Source: Muribaculaceae bacterium (lineage in GTDB: Bacteria > Bacteroidota > Bacteroidia > Bacteroidales > Muribaculaceae). Taken from it: a DNA stretch of 38,848 nucleotides. The translations under genes and the position numbers were made by a program. Numbering within the stretch: the first letter of the stretch is position 1; each line of letters starts with the position of its first letter. Location of the stretch: contig RYWL01000012.1 of the NCBI GenBank assembly GCA_003979155.1, positions 1 through 38,848 on the forward strand, written 5' to 3'. Positions 18,416 through 30,200 of the stretch are shown piece after piece. Under the pieces are notes generated by a model. That model was given only the letters and a program-made list of their open reading frames with translations. It was not told the DNA's origin and made no database searches.

Positions 18416-18979
18416 TTATTTCTTTTTCCGGACAGAGAATCCGAATGTACCTATTTTTGCACCTTGCTCATAGTATGCTCCGTGGCTGTAGCTGAGCAGC
18501 CCGGCGCGTTCGAGGTCGAATTTGCCTGTGTCGGTGTCCATATATGCTTCGTCGGCAAGAACATTCATTACTTCGGCAATGAACATGTGGTGACTCCCGA
18601 GAGGCATTATGCTTTTTACGCGGCACTCGATTGATATTGGCGACTCGGCAACGGCCGGACAAGCCACTGCAACGCCCGGATACTGATGCAGGCCCGATGC
18701 TTCCCATTTGTCGCCGTCGGCACCTGAAATGACACCGCAGAGGTCGGTGGCGCGCACCATAGCGGCCGTGGTGAGGTTGAGCGTGAACTCCATCGACTCC
18801 TTGATGAGTGCGTAAGAAAACCGCTCGGGTCGCACCGATATGTAGAGCATGGCCGGATTGGTGCAGATAGTGCCGGTCCAGGCAACGGTGATAAGGTTTG
18901 AACGCCCGTTGTGGGCGCAGCTTACCAGTGCCGCCGGCAGCGGATACACCAGGGTGCCTGGTTTCCAGTTCTGTTTCAT
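18416..18979 (-). CDS. Flavin reductase family protein (FMN-binding split barrel)
   Basis: 187 aa with the split-barrel flavin reductase pattern: PAALVSCAHNGRSNLITVAWTG near the N-terminus, an FMN-contact region around PAMLYISVRPERFSYALI, FTLNLTT, and a late HHMFIAEV segment. Such proteins bind FMN and either reduce it with NAD(P)H or act as small flavoproteins. No partner monooxygenase is nearby. Its ATG overlaps the pyrI stop by one base (TGATG), so translation is probably coupled to pyrI. The partner and physiological role are unknown. Confidence 0.9.
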   Translation of the reverse strand: MKQNWKPGTLVYPLPAALVSCAHNGRSNLITVAWTGTICTNPAMLYISVRPERFSYALIKESMEFTLNLTTAAMVRATDLCGVISGADGDKWEASGLHQYPGVAVACPAVAESPISIECRVKSIMPLGSHHMFIAEVMNVLADEAYMDTDTGKFDLERAGLLSYSHGAYYEQGAKIGTFGFSVRKKK

Positions 18980-19440
18980 CAGATTATTTCAGCGTCGGAG
19001 CCGCTAATGGTGTGGTTACAGTAGTGGCAGCGGAGCTTTACGTTTTCGTGGTCGATGACGTTGAACCGGGTCGACATTGGTTCGTGATTTGTGACGCATT
19101 TGGGATTGCTGCACTTCACAAGACCAATGAGCACGTCGGGGAGCACCACCGCACGTTTTTCCACTACTTCGTAGTTGCGGATAATGTTTACCATAGCTGA
19201 GGGTGCTATTATCGCTATGCGGTTGAGCACGTCTTCAGGAAATTCGACGTCGGCAACTTTGATAATGCCTTTTTTACCGAGGCGGCTGCTGGGCAGGTTG
19301 TAGCCGATTGTCACTGCTGTGCCGAGCTGCTCTATGCCGAGAATCCGCACGGCGCGGAAAAGTGCCTCGGAGGGTATGTGGTCTATGACGGTGCCGTTCT
19401 GCAGGGCTGCGACGGCCAGTTCTTTCTTGTCTGTTGTCAT
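18979..19440 (-). CDS. pyrI: Aspartate carbamoyltransferase regulatory subunit
   Basis: 153 aa, the standard length. PyrI binds nucleotide effectors (CTP, ATP) and joins PyrB trimers into the allosteric ATCase. The C-terminal zinc site is complete: Cys110, Cys115, Cys138 and Cys141 in VKCSNPKC and LRCHYC. The N-terminal nucleotide-binding domain has [13 protein letters not shown]. Its start codon overlaps the pyrB stop by 4 bp (ATGA), consistent with stoichiometric co-translation. Confidence 0.97.
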   Translation of the reverse strand: MTTDKKELAVAALQNGTVIDHIPSEALFRAVRILGIEQLGTAVTIGYNLPSSRLGKKGIIKVADVEFPEDVLNRIAIIAPSAMVNIIRNYEVVEKRAVVLPDVLIGLVKCSNPKCVTNHEPMSTRFNVIDHENVKLRCHYCNHTISGSDAEII

Positions 19441-20360
19441 TTTGAGAGGGGATTGATACCGAGAGCTCGGGTTAATATGGCCTGACGGGCGAAAACACCG
19501 TTGCGCGCCTGTTCGAAATAGTAAGCTTTGGGGTTTTCGTCTACGTCGATATTGATTTCGTTTACGCGTGGCAATGGATGGAGAATGCGCACTGTAGGCT
19601 TCGATGTAGCGAGCATAGAGTTGTGCAGCGTATAGAGATTTTTCACGCGTTCGTACTCCATGATATCGGAGAAGCGTTCGCGCTGTACGCGGGTCATATA
19701 TATGATGTCGCTGGCATCGATTACCTCTTGCGAGAACTCGGTGTACTCGTGAAATTCGATTCCTTCGCGACGGCAGAGTTTAATATATTCTTCGGGCATA
19801 CGCAGCTCTGGGCACGACACGAAGTTGAACACCGGCTTGAAGTGGCGCATTGCCATGATGAGCGAGTGCACTGTTCGGCCATATTTGAGGTCGCCGACCA
19901 TGGTTATAGTGAGGCCGTCGAGTCTGCCCTGTGTCTTGAGAATGGAGTAGAGGTCGAGTAGAGTCTGCGAGGGATGCTGGTTTGCACCGTCGCCGGCGTT
20001 AACAATAGGCACCTCGGTCACTTCGGTAGCATATTGAGCGGCACCCTCGAGGAAGTGGCGCATAACGATGATGTCGGCGTAGTTCGACACCATTTTGATG
20101 GTGTCTTTGAGGGTTTCGCCTTTCGATGTGCTCGATGTGGACGCATCGGAGAAGCCTATGACACGGCCTCCGAGACGATTGACCGCTGTCTCAAAGCTAA
20201 GGCGTGTGCGTGTGGAGGGTTCAAAAAAGAGCGTGGCCACTACGCGGCTGTCGAGAAGCCTGCTGTTGGGGTGCTCTTCGAAGTAACGGGTGCGCTCGAG
20301 CAGGTCGAGCAGCTCCTGTTTGTTTAGGTCGCCGATAGCGACAAAGCTGCGACTGTTCAT
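19437..20360 (-). CDS. pyrB: Aspartate carbamoyltransferase catalytic subunit
   Basis: 307 aa. Catalyses carbamoyl phosphate plus aspartate to carbamoyl-aspartate, the committed pyrimidine step. Active-site motifs are complete: [13 protein letters not shown] (residues 45-57, carbamoyl-phosphate binding), TSKGETLKD with Lys80, the [10 protein letters not shown] segment, and [10 protein letters not shown] near the C-terminus. It is the first gene of the pyrB-pyrI-flavin reductase-glyA-ispD-recG run. A -7 element about 20 nt upstream gives a very short leader, too short for a classical pyrBI attenuator. Confidence 0.98.
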   Translation of the reverse strand: MNSRSFVAIGDLNKQELLDLLERTRYFEEHPNSRLLDSRVVATLFFEPSTRTRLSFETAVNRLGGRVIGFSDASTSSTSKGETLKDTIKMVSNYADIIVMRHFLEGAAQYATEVTEVPIVNAGDGANQHPSQTLLDLYSILKTQGRLDGLTITMVGDLKYGRTVHSLIMAMRHFKPVFNFVSCPELRMPEEYIKLCRREGIEFHEYTEFSQEVIDASDIIYMTRVQRERFSDIMEYERVKNLYTLHNSMLATSKPTVRILHPLPRVNEINIDVDENPKAYYFEQARNGVFARQAILTRALGINPLSK

Positions 20361-20380
20361 GGATTGGGGTAATTGTTTTA

Positions 20381-20388
20381 CAAAATTA
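20381..20388 (-). promoter_or_regulatory. -7 element for the pyrB operon
   Basis: TAATTTTG on the minus strand, about 20 nt upstream of the pyrB ATG and just downstream of the fabG terminator. No clear TTG is seen at the expected -33 distance. Confidence 0.55.
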
Positions 20389-20423
20389 CAAAATCTCCGG
20401 TGATTACCAGCTTAAGTTTTGAA

Positions 20424-20458
20424 AAAAAACGGAGCGCCGCAGGGCAACTCCGTTTTTT
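20424..20458 (-). terminator. Terminator between fabG and pyrB
   Basis: A perfect 11-bp A/T-flanked stem (AAAAAACGGAG at 20424-20434 with CTCCGTTTTTT at 20448-20458). On the minus strand it lies just after the fabG stop and is followed by eight T. The symmetric sequence means it could also stop plus-strand transcripts. The pyrB promoter starts right after it. Confidence 0.88.
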
Positions 20459-20465
20459 GATGAGT

Positions 20466-21212
20466 TTACATGTTCATGCCGCCGTCGACTTGAATCACCT
20501 GGCCGGTGACATAGCTCGAGAGGTCGGAGGCGAGGAAGGTAGCCACATCTGCGATGTCTTCCACTTTGCCGCCTCGGCGCAGAGGTATTTTCTTTTTCCA
20601 TTCTTCGCGAACGGCATCGGGGAGCTGTGCCGTCATGGCAGTCTCGATGAAGCCGGGAGCGATAGCGTTGGCACGGATGCCGCGTGAGCCCACTTCCTGA
20701 GCGATGCTCTTGGCCAGTGCGATGAGGCCGGCTTTCGATGCTGCGTAGTTGCTCTGGCCTGCGTTGCCGTGAACACCTACTACCGATGCCATGTTGATAA
20801 TCGAGCCCGAACGCTGACGGAGCATGATGGGAAGCACGGCATTGATGAAGTTGAATGCGCTCTTGAGGTTTACGTTGATAACGGCATCCCACTGGCTTTC
20901 GGTCATGCGCATCATGAGGCCGTCTTTGGTGATGCCGGCATTGTTGACGAGGATGTCTATTGAACCGAAGTCTTTGGCTACAGTTTCTACCACTTCTTTA
21001 GTCTGGTTGAAGTCTGCTGCGTTTGATGCATAGCCTTTGGCTTTTACGCCCAGGGCTTCGATTTCGGCCTGTGTTGCGAGGCCGTTTTCATCTATGACGA
21101 GGTCGGTGAATGCAATGTTTGCGCCTTCAGCGGCGAAGCGAAGAGCAATGGCTTTGCCAATGCCGCGAGCCGCACCGGTGATGAGGGCGGTTTTTCCTTC
21201 GAGTAATTTCAT
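20466..21212 (-). CDS. fabG: 3-oxoacyl-ACP reductase
   Basis: 248 aa from the ATG at 21212, the usual FabG length. A longer reading would start at a TTG at 21242, but that TTG is the end of the promoter -7 element TACCTTTG, so it is rejected. It reduces 3-oxoacyl-ACP with NADPH in fatty acid elongation. Features are TGAARGIGKA (Gly13, Gly17, Gly19) for cofactor binding, NNAG at about 90-93, the catalytic Ser143, Tyr156 and Lys160 (NYAASKAG), and the C-terminal GQVIQVDGGM. It is monocistronic between its own promoter and terminator. Confidence 0.95.
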   Translation of the reverse strand: MKLLEGKTALITGAARGIGKAIALRFAAEGANIAFTDLVIDENGLATQAEIEALGVKAKGYASNAADFNQTKEVVETVAKDFGSIDILVNNAGITKDGLMMRMTESQWDAVINVNLKSAFNFINAVLPIMLRQRSGSIINMASVVGVHGNAGQSNYAASKAGLIALAKSIAQEVGSRGIRANAIAPGFIETAMTAQLPDAVREEWKKKIPLRRGGKVEDIADVATFLASDLSSYVTGQVIQVDGGMNM

Positions 21213-21239
21213 TTGCGTGTGTTTTGTTGTTTCCGGCTG

Positions 21240-21247
21240 CAAAGGTA
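21240..21247 (-). promoter_or_regulatory. -7 element for fabG
   Basis: TACCTTTG on the minus strand, 27 nt upstream of the fabG ATG at 21212. The expected -33 position holds only a weak match. Confidence 0.6.
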
Positions 21248-21297
21248 GCGATTTTTTTTGTTTTTCTTAATTCTGAGGCAGATAATAATTATACCGA

Positions 21298-24465
<3,168 letters not shown>

Positions 24466-24530
24466 AGCAAAAAAAAGGAAAAATGGAATCTGCGCCAACT
24501 TCGTTATCGCTCAGCGGAGTATAAAAATGA

Positions 24531-24564
24531 AGCGCCTCCGTCGCGAAGAAAAAGACGGAGGCGC
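24531..24564 (-). terminator. Terminator after the His-rich protein gene
   Basis: A perfect 11-bp stem, GCGCCTCCGTC at 24532-24542 with 24554-24564. On the minus strand it is followed by TTCATTTTTA. It lies about 25 nt after the stop codon at 24590 and is the first clear terminator downstream of the hmu genes. Confidence 0.82.
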
Positions 24565-24589
24565 CTGAAAGCTTGTATGATGTTTTCAA

Positions 24590-25549
24590 TCAGTGGCCGA
24601 AGGTGAGGGTTGTGTAATAGTTGAGACCGCCGTTGACCGAATACTGACCGCTATAGGTGAGGGTTATGAACTGATTTCCGGCACCCCACCACGAAGCAGA
24701 GAGCGAACTGCCCGAGAAGCTTTGCGAAGCCGGGGCTCCATAATTGCGGACGAGCGTGTTGTATACGCTGTCGAAGCGGTAGCGGTCGGGGCTTGGGGTG
24801 TAGTACACAAATTCCGAGCCGGCGAGCGAGCCGTTGTTGTAATACATTGTCGCGTCGGGCCAGTATACGTTCAGCATAGGCACATTATTGAGATAGATGG
24901 CATTGTTGACGTAGCTGTTGATAGTGTATCCGGCGTTGACAAGCATATTTATCGACGCGCTAATGGTCGAGCCCAGAGCTACACCTAAAATGGTACGGAA
25001 TGGATTCCAGTGAGCCGGAGCATGCCATGCAGGAGGCGGCAACGGTCTGTGATAAGGTCTTGCCGGAGGCAGGTATGGCCTGGGCGGAGGTGTCGGGCGG
25101 TAGTAATGGTGATGTTTGTTGCCGTGGTGGGCAGCCTGCGGCGGCATAGGAGGCCTGTAGCCGTGTTTGTTTGGGCCACCGGGCTTTTTGTTGTGCACCG
25201 GCGGGTTGTGGTGATTTCCGGCCGGACGAGAAGGCCGTGTAATCACATTTCCACCGGGACGGTCGTGTTTGCCGTTGTTTTGCTGCGGTTTTTTATTGGA
25301 GTTGTTGTTCGAAGGACGCTGTTGCGGCCGTGAGGCCGGAGCGTTCCCGGGACGGTTGTTGCCGCTGTTTCCGGGCCGGCGCTCCGGAGCTTTCCGGTCG
25401 TTGTCTTTCTTGTCTTTTGAGCCCTTGTTATTCCTGCGGGAATTATTGGATTGCTGAGAATACAGCTCGGTGCCGTGTGCTTCGACAACCGTGCCGCAGA
25501 GGAAGCTGCAAAGAAGCACAATGGATACATATCTGATTATTCTCTTCAT
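24590..25549 (-). CDS. Secreted His/Pro/Asn-rich protein of unknown function
   Basis: 319 aa; I do not recognise an enzyme family. A signal peptide covers about residues 1-24 (RYVSIVLLCSFLCGTVVEA). Residues 30-180 are low-complexity and strongly basic, rich in Asn, Lys, Arg and Pro, then Pro and His. Thirteen of the 15 His lie between 95 and 180, including HHGNKHHHYY. A folded C-terminal domain (about 182-319) is rich in Tyr, Asn and Ser and begins with a hydrophobic helix (FRTILGVALGSTISASINMLV). The gene lies 99 nt after hmuV on the same strand with no visible terminator between, so it may be read from the hmu transcript. Envelope location is likely; metal or haem binding by the His region is only inference. 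Confidence 0.75.
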   Translation of the reverse strand: MKRIIRYVSIVLLCSFLCGTVVEAHGTELYSQQSNNSRRNNKGSKDKKDNDRKAPERRPGNSGNNRPGNAPASRPQQRPSNNNSNKKPQQNNGKHDRPGGNVITRPSRPAGNHHNPPVHNKKPGGPNKHGYRPPMPPQAAHHGNKHHHYYRPTPPPRPYLPPARPYHRPLPPPAWHAPAHWNPFRTILGVALGSTISASINMLVNAGYTINSYVNNAIYLNNVPMLNVYWPDATMYYNNGSLAGSEFVYYTPSPDRYRFDSVYNTLVRNYGAPASQSFSGSSLSASWWGAGNQFITLTYSGQYSVNGGLNYYTTLTFGH

Positions 25550-25648
25550 GAAAGTACGGTTTTTAATACGTTATATTAATTAGACGTACAGTTGTGAAGA
25601 AAGTTTATTCCGAGCTTTATTTCTTGAAAAACGGGCTTACGAAGGCTC

Positions 25649-25975
25649 TCACTCCGGCACGTATATGATGTCGCCGTTTTCGAGTTCGTAGGCCACGCCG
25701 ACTCGTTTTCCTTTGTTTGCCGACTTGTCGTTGTCTTCCGAGGGGGTGTAACGGTTTATTTTTTCGCCTTCTTTTGTGATTATCTCCATATTTTCCTTGC
25801 CGGGATTCTTTACCATTGTAAAATCTTCCTGCGAGAACATTTCTGTCATATTGTAGCGGCTGACCAAAGCCACCATCAGAGCAACAGCAAAGACCATGGC
25901 CACATCAAAGAGGTTGCTCACCACACTCATAGGGTCGCCGTCGTCGCTGCGGCGTAGTAGGGGCCGTCGTCTCAT
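25649..25975 (-). CDS. hmuV: HmuV-like DUF2149 protein
   Basis: 108 aa. One membrane helix near residues 22-43 (LFDVAMVFAVALMVALVS) precedes a small soluble domain matching DUF2149 (NMEIITKEGEKINRYTPSE and GKRVGVAYELENGDIIYVPE). The topology copies ExbD/TolR: short cytoplasmic N-terminus, one helix, periplasmic domain. DUF2149 proteins occur beside MotA/ExbB-like channels and CobN-like proteins in Bacteroidota hmu loci. The start overlaps the hmuU stop by 4 bp (ATGA). I infer it is the ExbD-like partner of HmuU in a proton-driven module. Confidence 0.85.
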   Translation of the reverse strand: MRRRPLLRRSDDGDPMSVVSNLFDVAMVFAVALMVALVSRYNMTEMFSQEDFTMVKNPGKENMEIITKEGEKINRYTPSEDNDKSANKGKRVGVAYELENGDIIYVPE

Positions 25976-26577
25976 TTGCGGCCTCCTTTCTCTTTTTCTA
26001 CAATGTCGGCGAGATACTCGAGAATGGTAAGATTCTTTGCTGCCCAGCGTTCTTTTGTCTGCTGGGTTACAAAACCTATGGCGCTGACTACAAGGCCTAC
26101 CACTGTAGTGGCAAAGGCCACTTGCATATTATATGCCATAGATGCGATATCGCCCGAGGCGAGACCTACCAGAGCCGGACCCATAGGAATCAGTGTGCCC
26201 ATGAGACCCAGAATAGGCCCCATTTTGGTGAGAGTCTTCGATGTGGAGAGTTCCTTGTCGGCCTCGATTTCGTACTCCGAAATCAGCAGGTCGGCTTTCG
26301 AGCGGTCGGCTCCGGCTTCGATTACTTTGCGTATATAGGCTATGAGCACAGAGCCCGATTCCGACGGCAGTTGTTTCTCGAAGTCTGCGAGGGTGTCGGT
26401 GTTGAGGCCGGTGAGTTTCGCATAAATAACGGCTGTGGTCTTTTTCATCTGAAGATATTGGCCGAAAAAGCCTCCAATCATGATGAGCGCACGGATAAAA
26501 AAGAATATGAGTAGAACAATCACCGGTACAAGCAGTCCGGTCGAAATCCAGTAGAGGATATTGGATATGAGATTCAT
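25972..26577 (-). CDS. hmuU: HmuU-like MotA/TolQ/ExbB proton channel protein
   Basis: 201 aa. A hydrophobic N-terminal segment (about 8-36), a cytoplasmic loop, then the hallmark MotA/TolQ/ExbB region: TLTKMGPILGLMGTLIPMGPALVGLA followed by a second helix MQVAFATTVVGLVVSAIGF. ExbB-type pentamers conduct protons and drive partner proteins across the periplasm. Position between HmuT and HmuV matches HmuU of the P. gingivalis hmuYRSTUV operon. The start is 11 nt after hmuT. No canonical exbB/exbD/tonB set is in this window, so this is probably a dedicated motor for the haem system (inference). Confidence 0.9.
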   Translation of the reverse strand: MNLISNILYWISTGLLVPVIVLLIFFFIRALIMIGGFFGQYLQMKKTTAVIYAKLTGLNTDTLADFEKQLPSESGSVLIAYIRKVIEAGADRSKADLLISEYEIEADKELSTSKTLTKMGPILGLMGTLIPMGPALVGLASGDIASMAYNMQVAFATTVVGLVVSAIGFVTQQTKERWAAKNLTILEYLADIVEKEKGGRK

Positions 26578-26588
26578 AGTCGGTCAGT

Positions 26589-27290
26589 TTATAGTTTTTG
26601 TATGTTTCTTGTCTTTCGGTTGGAGATGATTCGGTTGCATAATAGCCCGGCGATAGAAGCAGTGGCAAGGAGTGCCACAACGGCTGCCAAGGCGTCCCAT
26701 TCTACCTTGTTTGTGCCTGCGGCGGCCGTGCGTCCGTTGACTGTGGCGATTATTCCGAGAATGATGATGAGAATATTTACCAGAAACATCAGTTCGATGC
26801 GAATTTCGTTTTCGGGCAGAAGCCATTTGAGAAGCAATGCGAAAAGCGGCACACTTACAAATATAAGCGACGCCGTGCCGAGGGCTATGCTTGCAAAACT
26901 GATGCCCGGAAGCGCAAAAATCAATTGAGTTAGCAAGGCGAAGAGTACGGGAAAGATTACCAGTCCCGGAATCCACCGGCAAATCTGCAGCGCCCTCCGG
27001 GCTTTTCGCGACAAAGAGCCGCAGAGGCCGGCAGCCATGAGTGTGCAGAAACAGATTTGAAATGCCACGTCGACAGTGAGCCATACCGAGATGTCGAGCA
27101 TCAGCGGAGGATTGGCGAGCCAGTCGGCAATCTGTGTCTTCGACTGCGACGATGCTTCTTCGTAAGATAAAAGAATCGCGCCCGCGGCAAGCAAGGCAAG
27201 CGTTATCGCACCCCACAGGCGGTGAAATGTAAGTTTCAGTATAAAACTAAAACCTACAGCCACCATGATTATGAGTACTACCGTTTCCAT
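26589..27290 (-). CDS. hmuT: HmuT-like polytopic membrane protein
   Basis: 233 aa, mostly hydrophobic, with about six membrane helices: near residues 3-22, 26-42, 69-90, 103-128, 134-160 and 164-195, plus one further helix near the C-terminus. I see no catalytic motif. Identity rests on gene order between the CobN-like hmuS and the ExbB-like hmuU, as in hmuYRSTUV. Its ATG overlaps the hmuS stop by one base (TAATG), so it is translationally coupled. Possible roles are a membrane subunit for HmuS, or a channel for released iron or porphyrin; neither is shown by sequence. Confidence 0.75.
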   Translation of the reverse strand: METVVLIIMVAVGFSFILKLTFHRLWGAITLALLAAGAILLSYEEASSQSKTQIADWLANPPLMLDISVWLTVDVAFQICFCTLMAAGLCGSLSRKARRALQICRWIPGLVIFPVLFALLTQLIFALPGISFASIALGTASLIFVSVPLFALLLKWLLPENEIRIELMFLVNILIIILGIIATVNGRTAAAGTNKVEWDALAAVVALLATASIAGLLCNRIISNRKTRNIQKL

Positions 27291-30200
27291 TATTTTTCGG
27301 TATATGTTTTCCTGCGGCGGCGGATGAGAATGAGTAGCCCGGTGACAGCTGCAACAACTGCAAGGGCCACAATGACGCCGTTGATGTTGTTTGTCACAGT
27401 ATCTGTGTTGTTAAGCTCATCGCGCTTCATCACCATACCGTCGTCGGACGATAAGTTTTCGGCACGAACGTGCGCTACAGCCTTATTGTATTTGGCGGCA
27501 GCCTGTTCCGGAGCTTTCGACGCAATGAAATCGCGCAGGCTGGCGTTGTCGCAGACAAAGCCCGAACATGCCGCACCGAATTCGTTCACAATTTCGGTGT
27601 GAAGCTCGGCCAGCGTGGCCACTTGCTCGGGCGATGCATCCCACATGCCTTTTCGCACGGTTTCGAGCATTACGGCAGTCATTTCCTGAATGGCGGCCGG
27701 GTTTACCGTTTTGAAATAGTCCTTGATTCCGAGGCTGTTTTTGTCGGCGACGTAAGTGTCGTATATGTCGTCCCATAGCTCATTGTCAATCGCATCGGGT
27801 TTCATTACGTTCCAGCCGTAGGTGTTGCGAATCACATCGGCAAAAGCCGACGCGTCGCCGGCACCGCCTTTCATCTTCGCCTTTATGTATGCCGGATTGA
27901 GAATTGTAGTGCGGCTTTCGACACCGATTGCCTCTTTCACTTCCTGCATGCGGGCACGGTTGCGATTGCGGTAATCGCTCAGATAAGCGTCGGGGTCTTT
28001 GCCGGTGACATTGCGCACGGCCAGATTCATGCCTCCCATAAATTCATACACATGGTCAAGACTCAGGGCTCCCCAGGTGTTGCTCTGTCGGGGCTGCACC
28101 ACTACATCGGTTCGTGTGAGGGCGGCCTCGAAAGCGTAGTCACGCATTTTCTCCCAGTCTTCTTCGCTACCGTATACCGCGCCCATGTTGTTGATATATG
28201 CCGATGCAATCTCGCTTTCGTTTTCCCAGCGGTCGCCCGCCTCGACCATGCCCTGGATGCCGCTGCCGTAGTTTCCGTTCACACCGCCGAAAACTCGTGC
28301 TGTCGAAAGCTCTCGAGCCTCTTTGGGCGAAACGCCTTTGTCGACGAGATGTCGCTCCGATTCAACCACACCTTCGGTCACATAATTGGGATAGATGTCG
28401 TTGTCTGCTTCAGCCGCCATTTTCACGGCGCGGCTTATGAGGAAAAGACGCGATGCGGCGAGGTCGCGCAACTGTCCGGAGGTCTGCACTACAACATCGA
28501 TTCTCGGACGGCCAAGTTCTTCCGACGGAATGAGTTTAAGGTCGGAGATGCGACCGAATGGGTCGCGGACAGGTTCAACACCGAGCATGTAGAGCACCTG
28601 GGCTATCGTAGCACCTTCTGTTTCGATAAATTCGCTGCTCCAGAGCGTGTAGCTCACTTTGCGCGGAATAGAGTCGCCGTGCTCTTTGCGATACATGGTT
28701 ATTGTATTGTCGGCCAATTCTTTGCCTTTGCTCCATGCCACAGCCGAAGGAGTCTCCTCGGCATTGATGGCATACATGTTACGTCCTGTAGGGAGAATGT
28801 CGGGATTGAGAATTGGGTCTCCTCCCGAAGTGGGAGCTGTGAAGCCACCGTTGAGAGCGTTGACAATCGACGATAATTCGTTTTGCGGACTGTTGCGGAG
28901 CGCGTCGCGGTATGCGCCGATGTTGAGCAGAGCGCGTTCGACTTCCGTTACTGTCATTGCAAATTGACGTTGCTCGTCGGTGATTTCGTCTTTTTTCATG
29001 CCCGGATGCCGTGGCATGGCACTGCGTTTAGCGTCCGACGACTTGCTTTTGATAGCCGCCTCCATTTTTTTAAGCGCTTCTTCGTCGGCACCCATTTTGC
29101 GTGCCATCTCGAGAGCTTTCTCAGACGACACGCCCGGAATCATGCCGTGTTTCTTTGTCGCCGGGCGCTCGGCTATTTTCGATGTTTTCTGCTCACGTGC
29201 AGGCATCATCGAAGCCATGACCATCATACGCGAAAGCATGTCTTTTGAGCCGTCGATAGCCGCCATGATTGTACGGGCGCTGTCGAGTTCGCTGCGCGAT
29301 ATTCCGGCTATGCGGCAGATTGCGTCGTCGTCGATTGAAACGCCCGAATTCACAAGTCGTTTTGCAGTTTCGCGGAGGCTTGCCAGCGAGCCGCCTCTGA
29401 GTGTGTGCAGACTGTAGGCTATAGGGTCGACAGTCATTGCCTCGACAGTGCTTTTTATATGTTCGTCGGAGTAGGGAACTCCCATTACATACAGGGCCCC
29501 GGTGATTTTTTCGTTGGCGAGCTCTTCGGCAAAATTCTCGATACGGGCGATGTCGTCGGGCGTAAAGAGCGCTACACTGTCGATACGCAGCTCGCGGTGA
29601 ATGCCCAACTCGACGGTATATTTCTTCACCATAGCCGCCGTCGAGGCCGAATCGGCCGACGATGTTGCCTGGTTGTAGGCGTTTATCGCGTCGGCGAGGT
29701 TTTTGTACACACCTCGGAGATTGCTCTCTATGAAAGGCGGTGTGAGGTAATTGACAATGCCTGCATAGCTGCGGCGTTTGGCTATCATGCCTTCGCCAAC
29801 ATTGGAGGTAGAGTAGATGTATACATGAGGCATGGTGCCCACGAGGCGGTCGGGCCAGTCGTTGCTGCCGAGTGCCACTTGTTTGCGAGGCGTGAACTCG
29901 AGCGAGCCGTGGGCGCCGAAGTGCATGAGGGCATCGGCTCCAAAGCCGTAGCGAGCCCACAGATATGCGGCGACATAGTTGTGCGGCGGTGCCGATTCGG
30001 TGCCGTGTACAATTTTAAAATCATCGTCGCCCAGGCCGGCGGCCGTCTGTGGAATAAGCACGACGTTGCCGAAACACAGTCGTGCAAGGGCGAGCCGGCC
30101 GTCTTCGTCGGCGAGGCCGTGTCCGGGAAAGCTGCCGTCGACCGTATCGATATCGTCTTTCATCTCTTTCGCAAAAGCATAGGCACACCATTTTTCGTAA

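Noticed and set aside
20360-20388. pyrBI attenuator leader
   Set aside because: The distance from the -7 element to the pyrB ATG leaves no room for a leader peptide and terminator hairpin.
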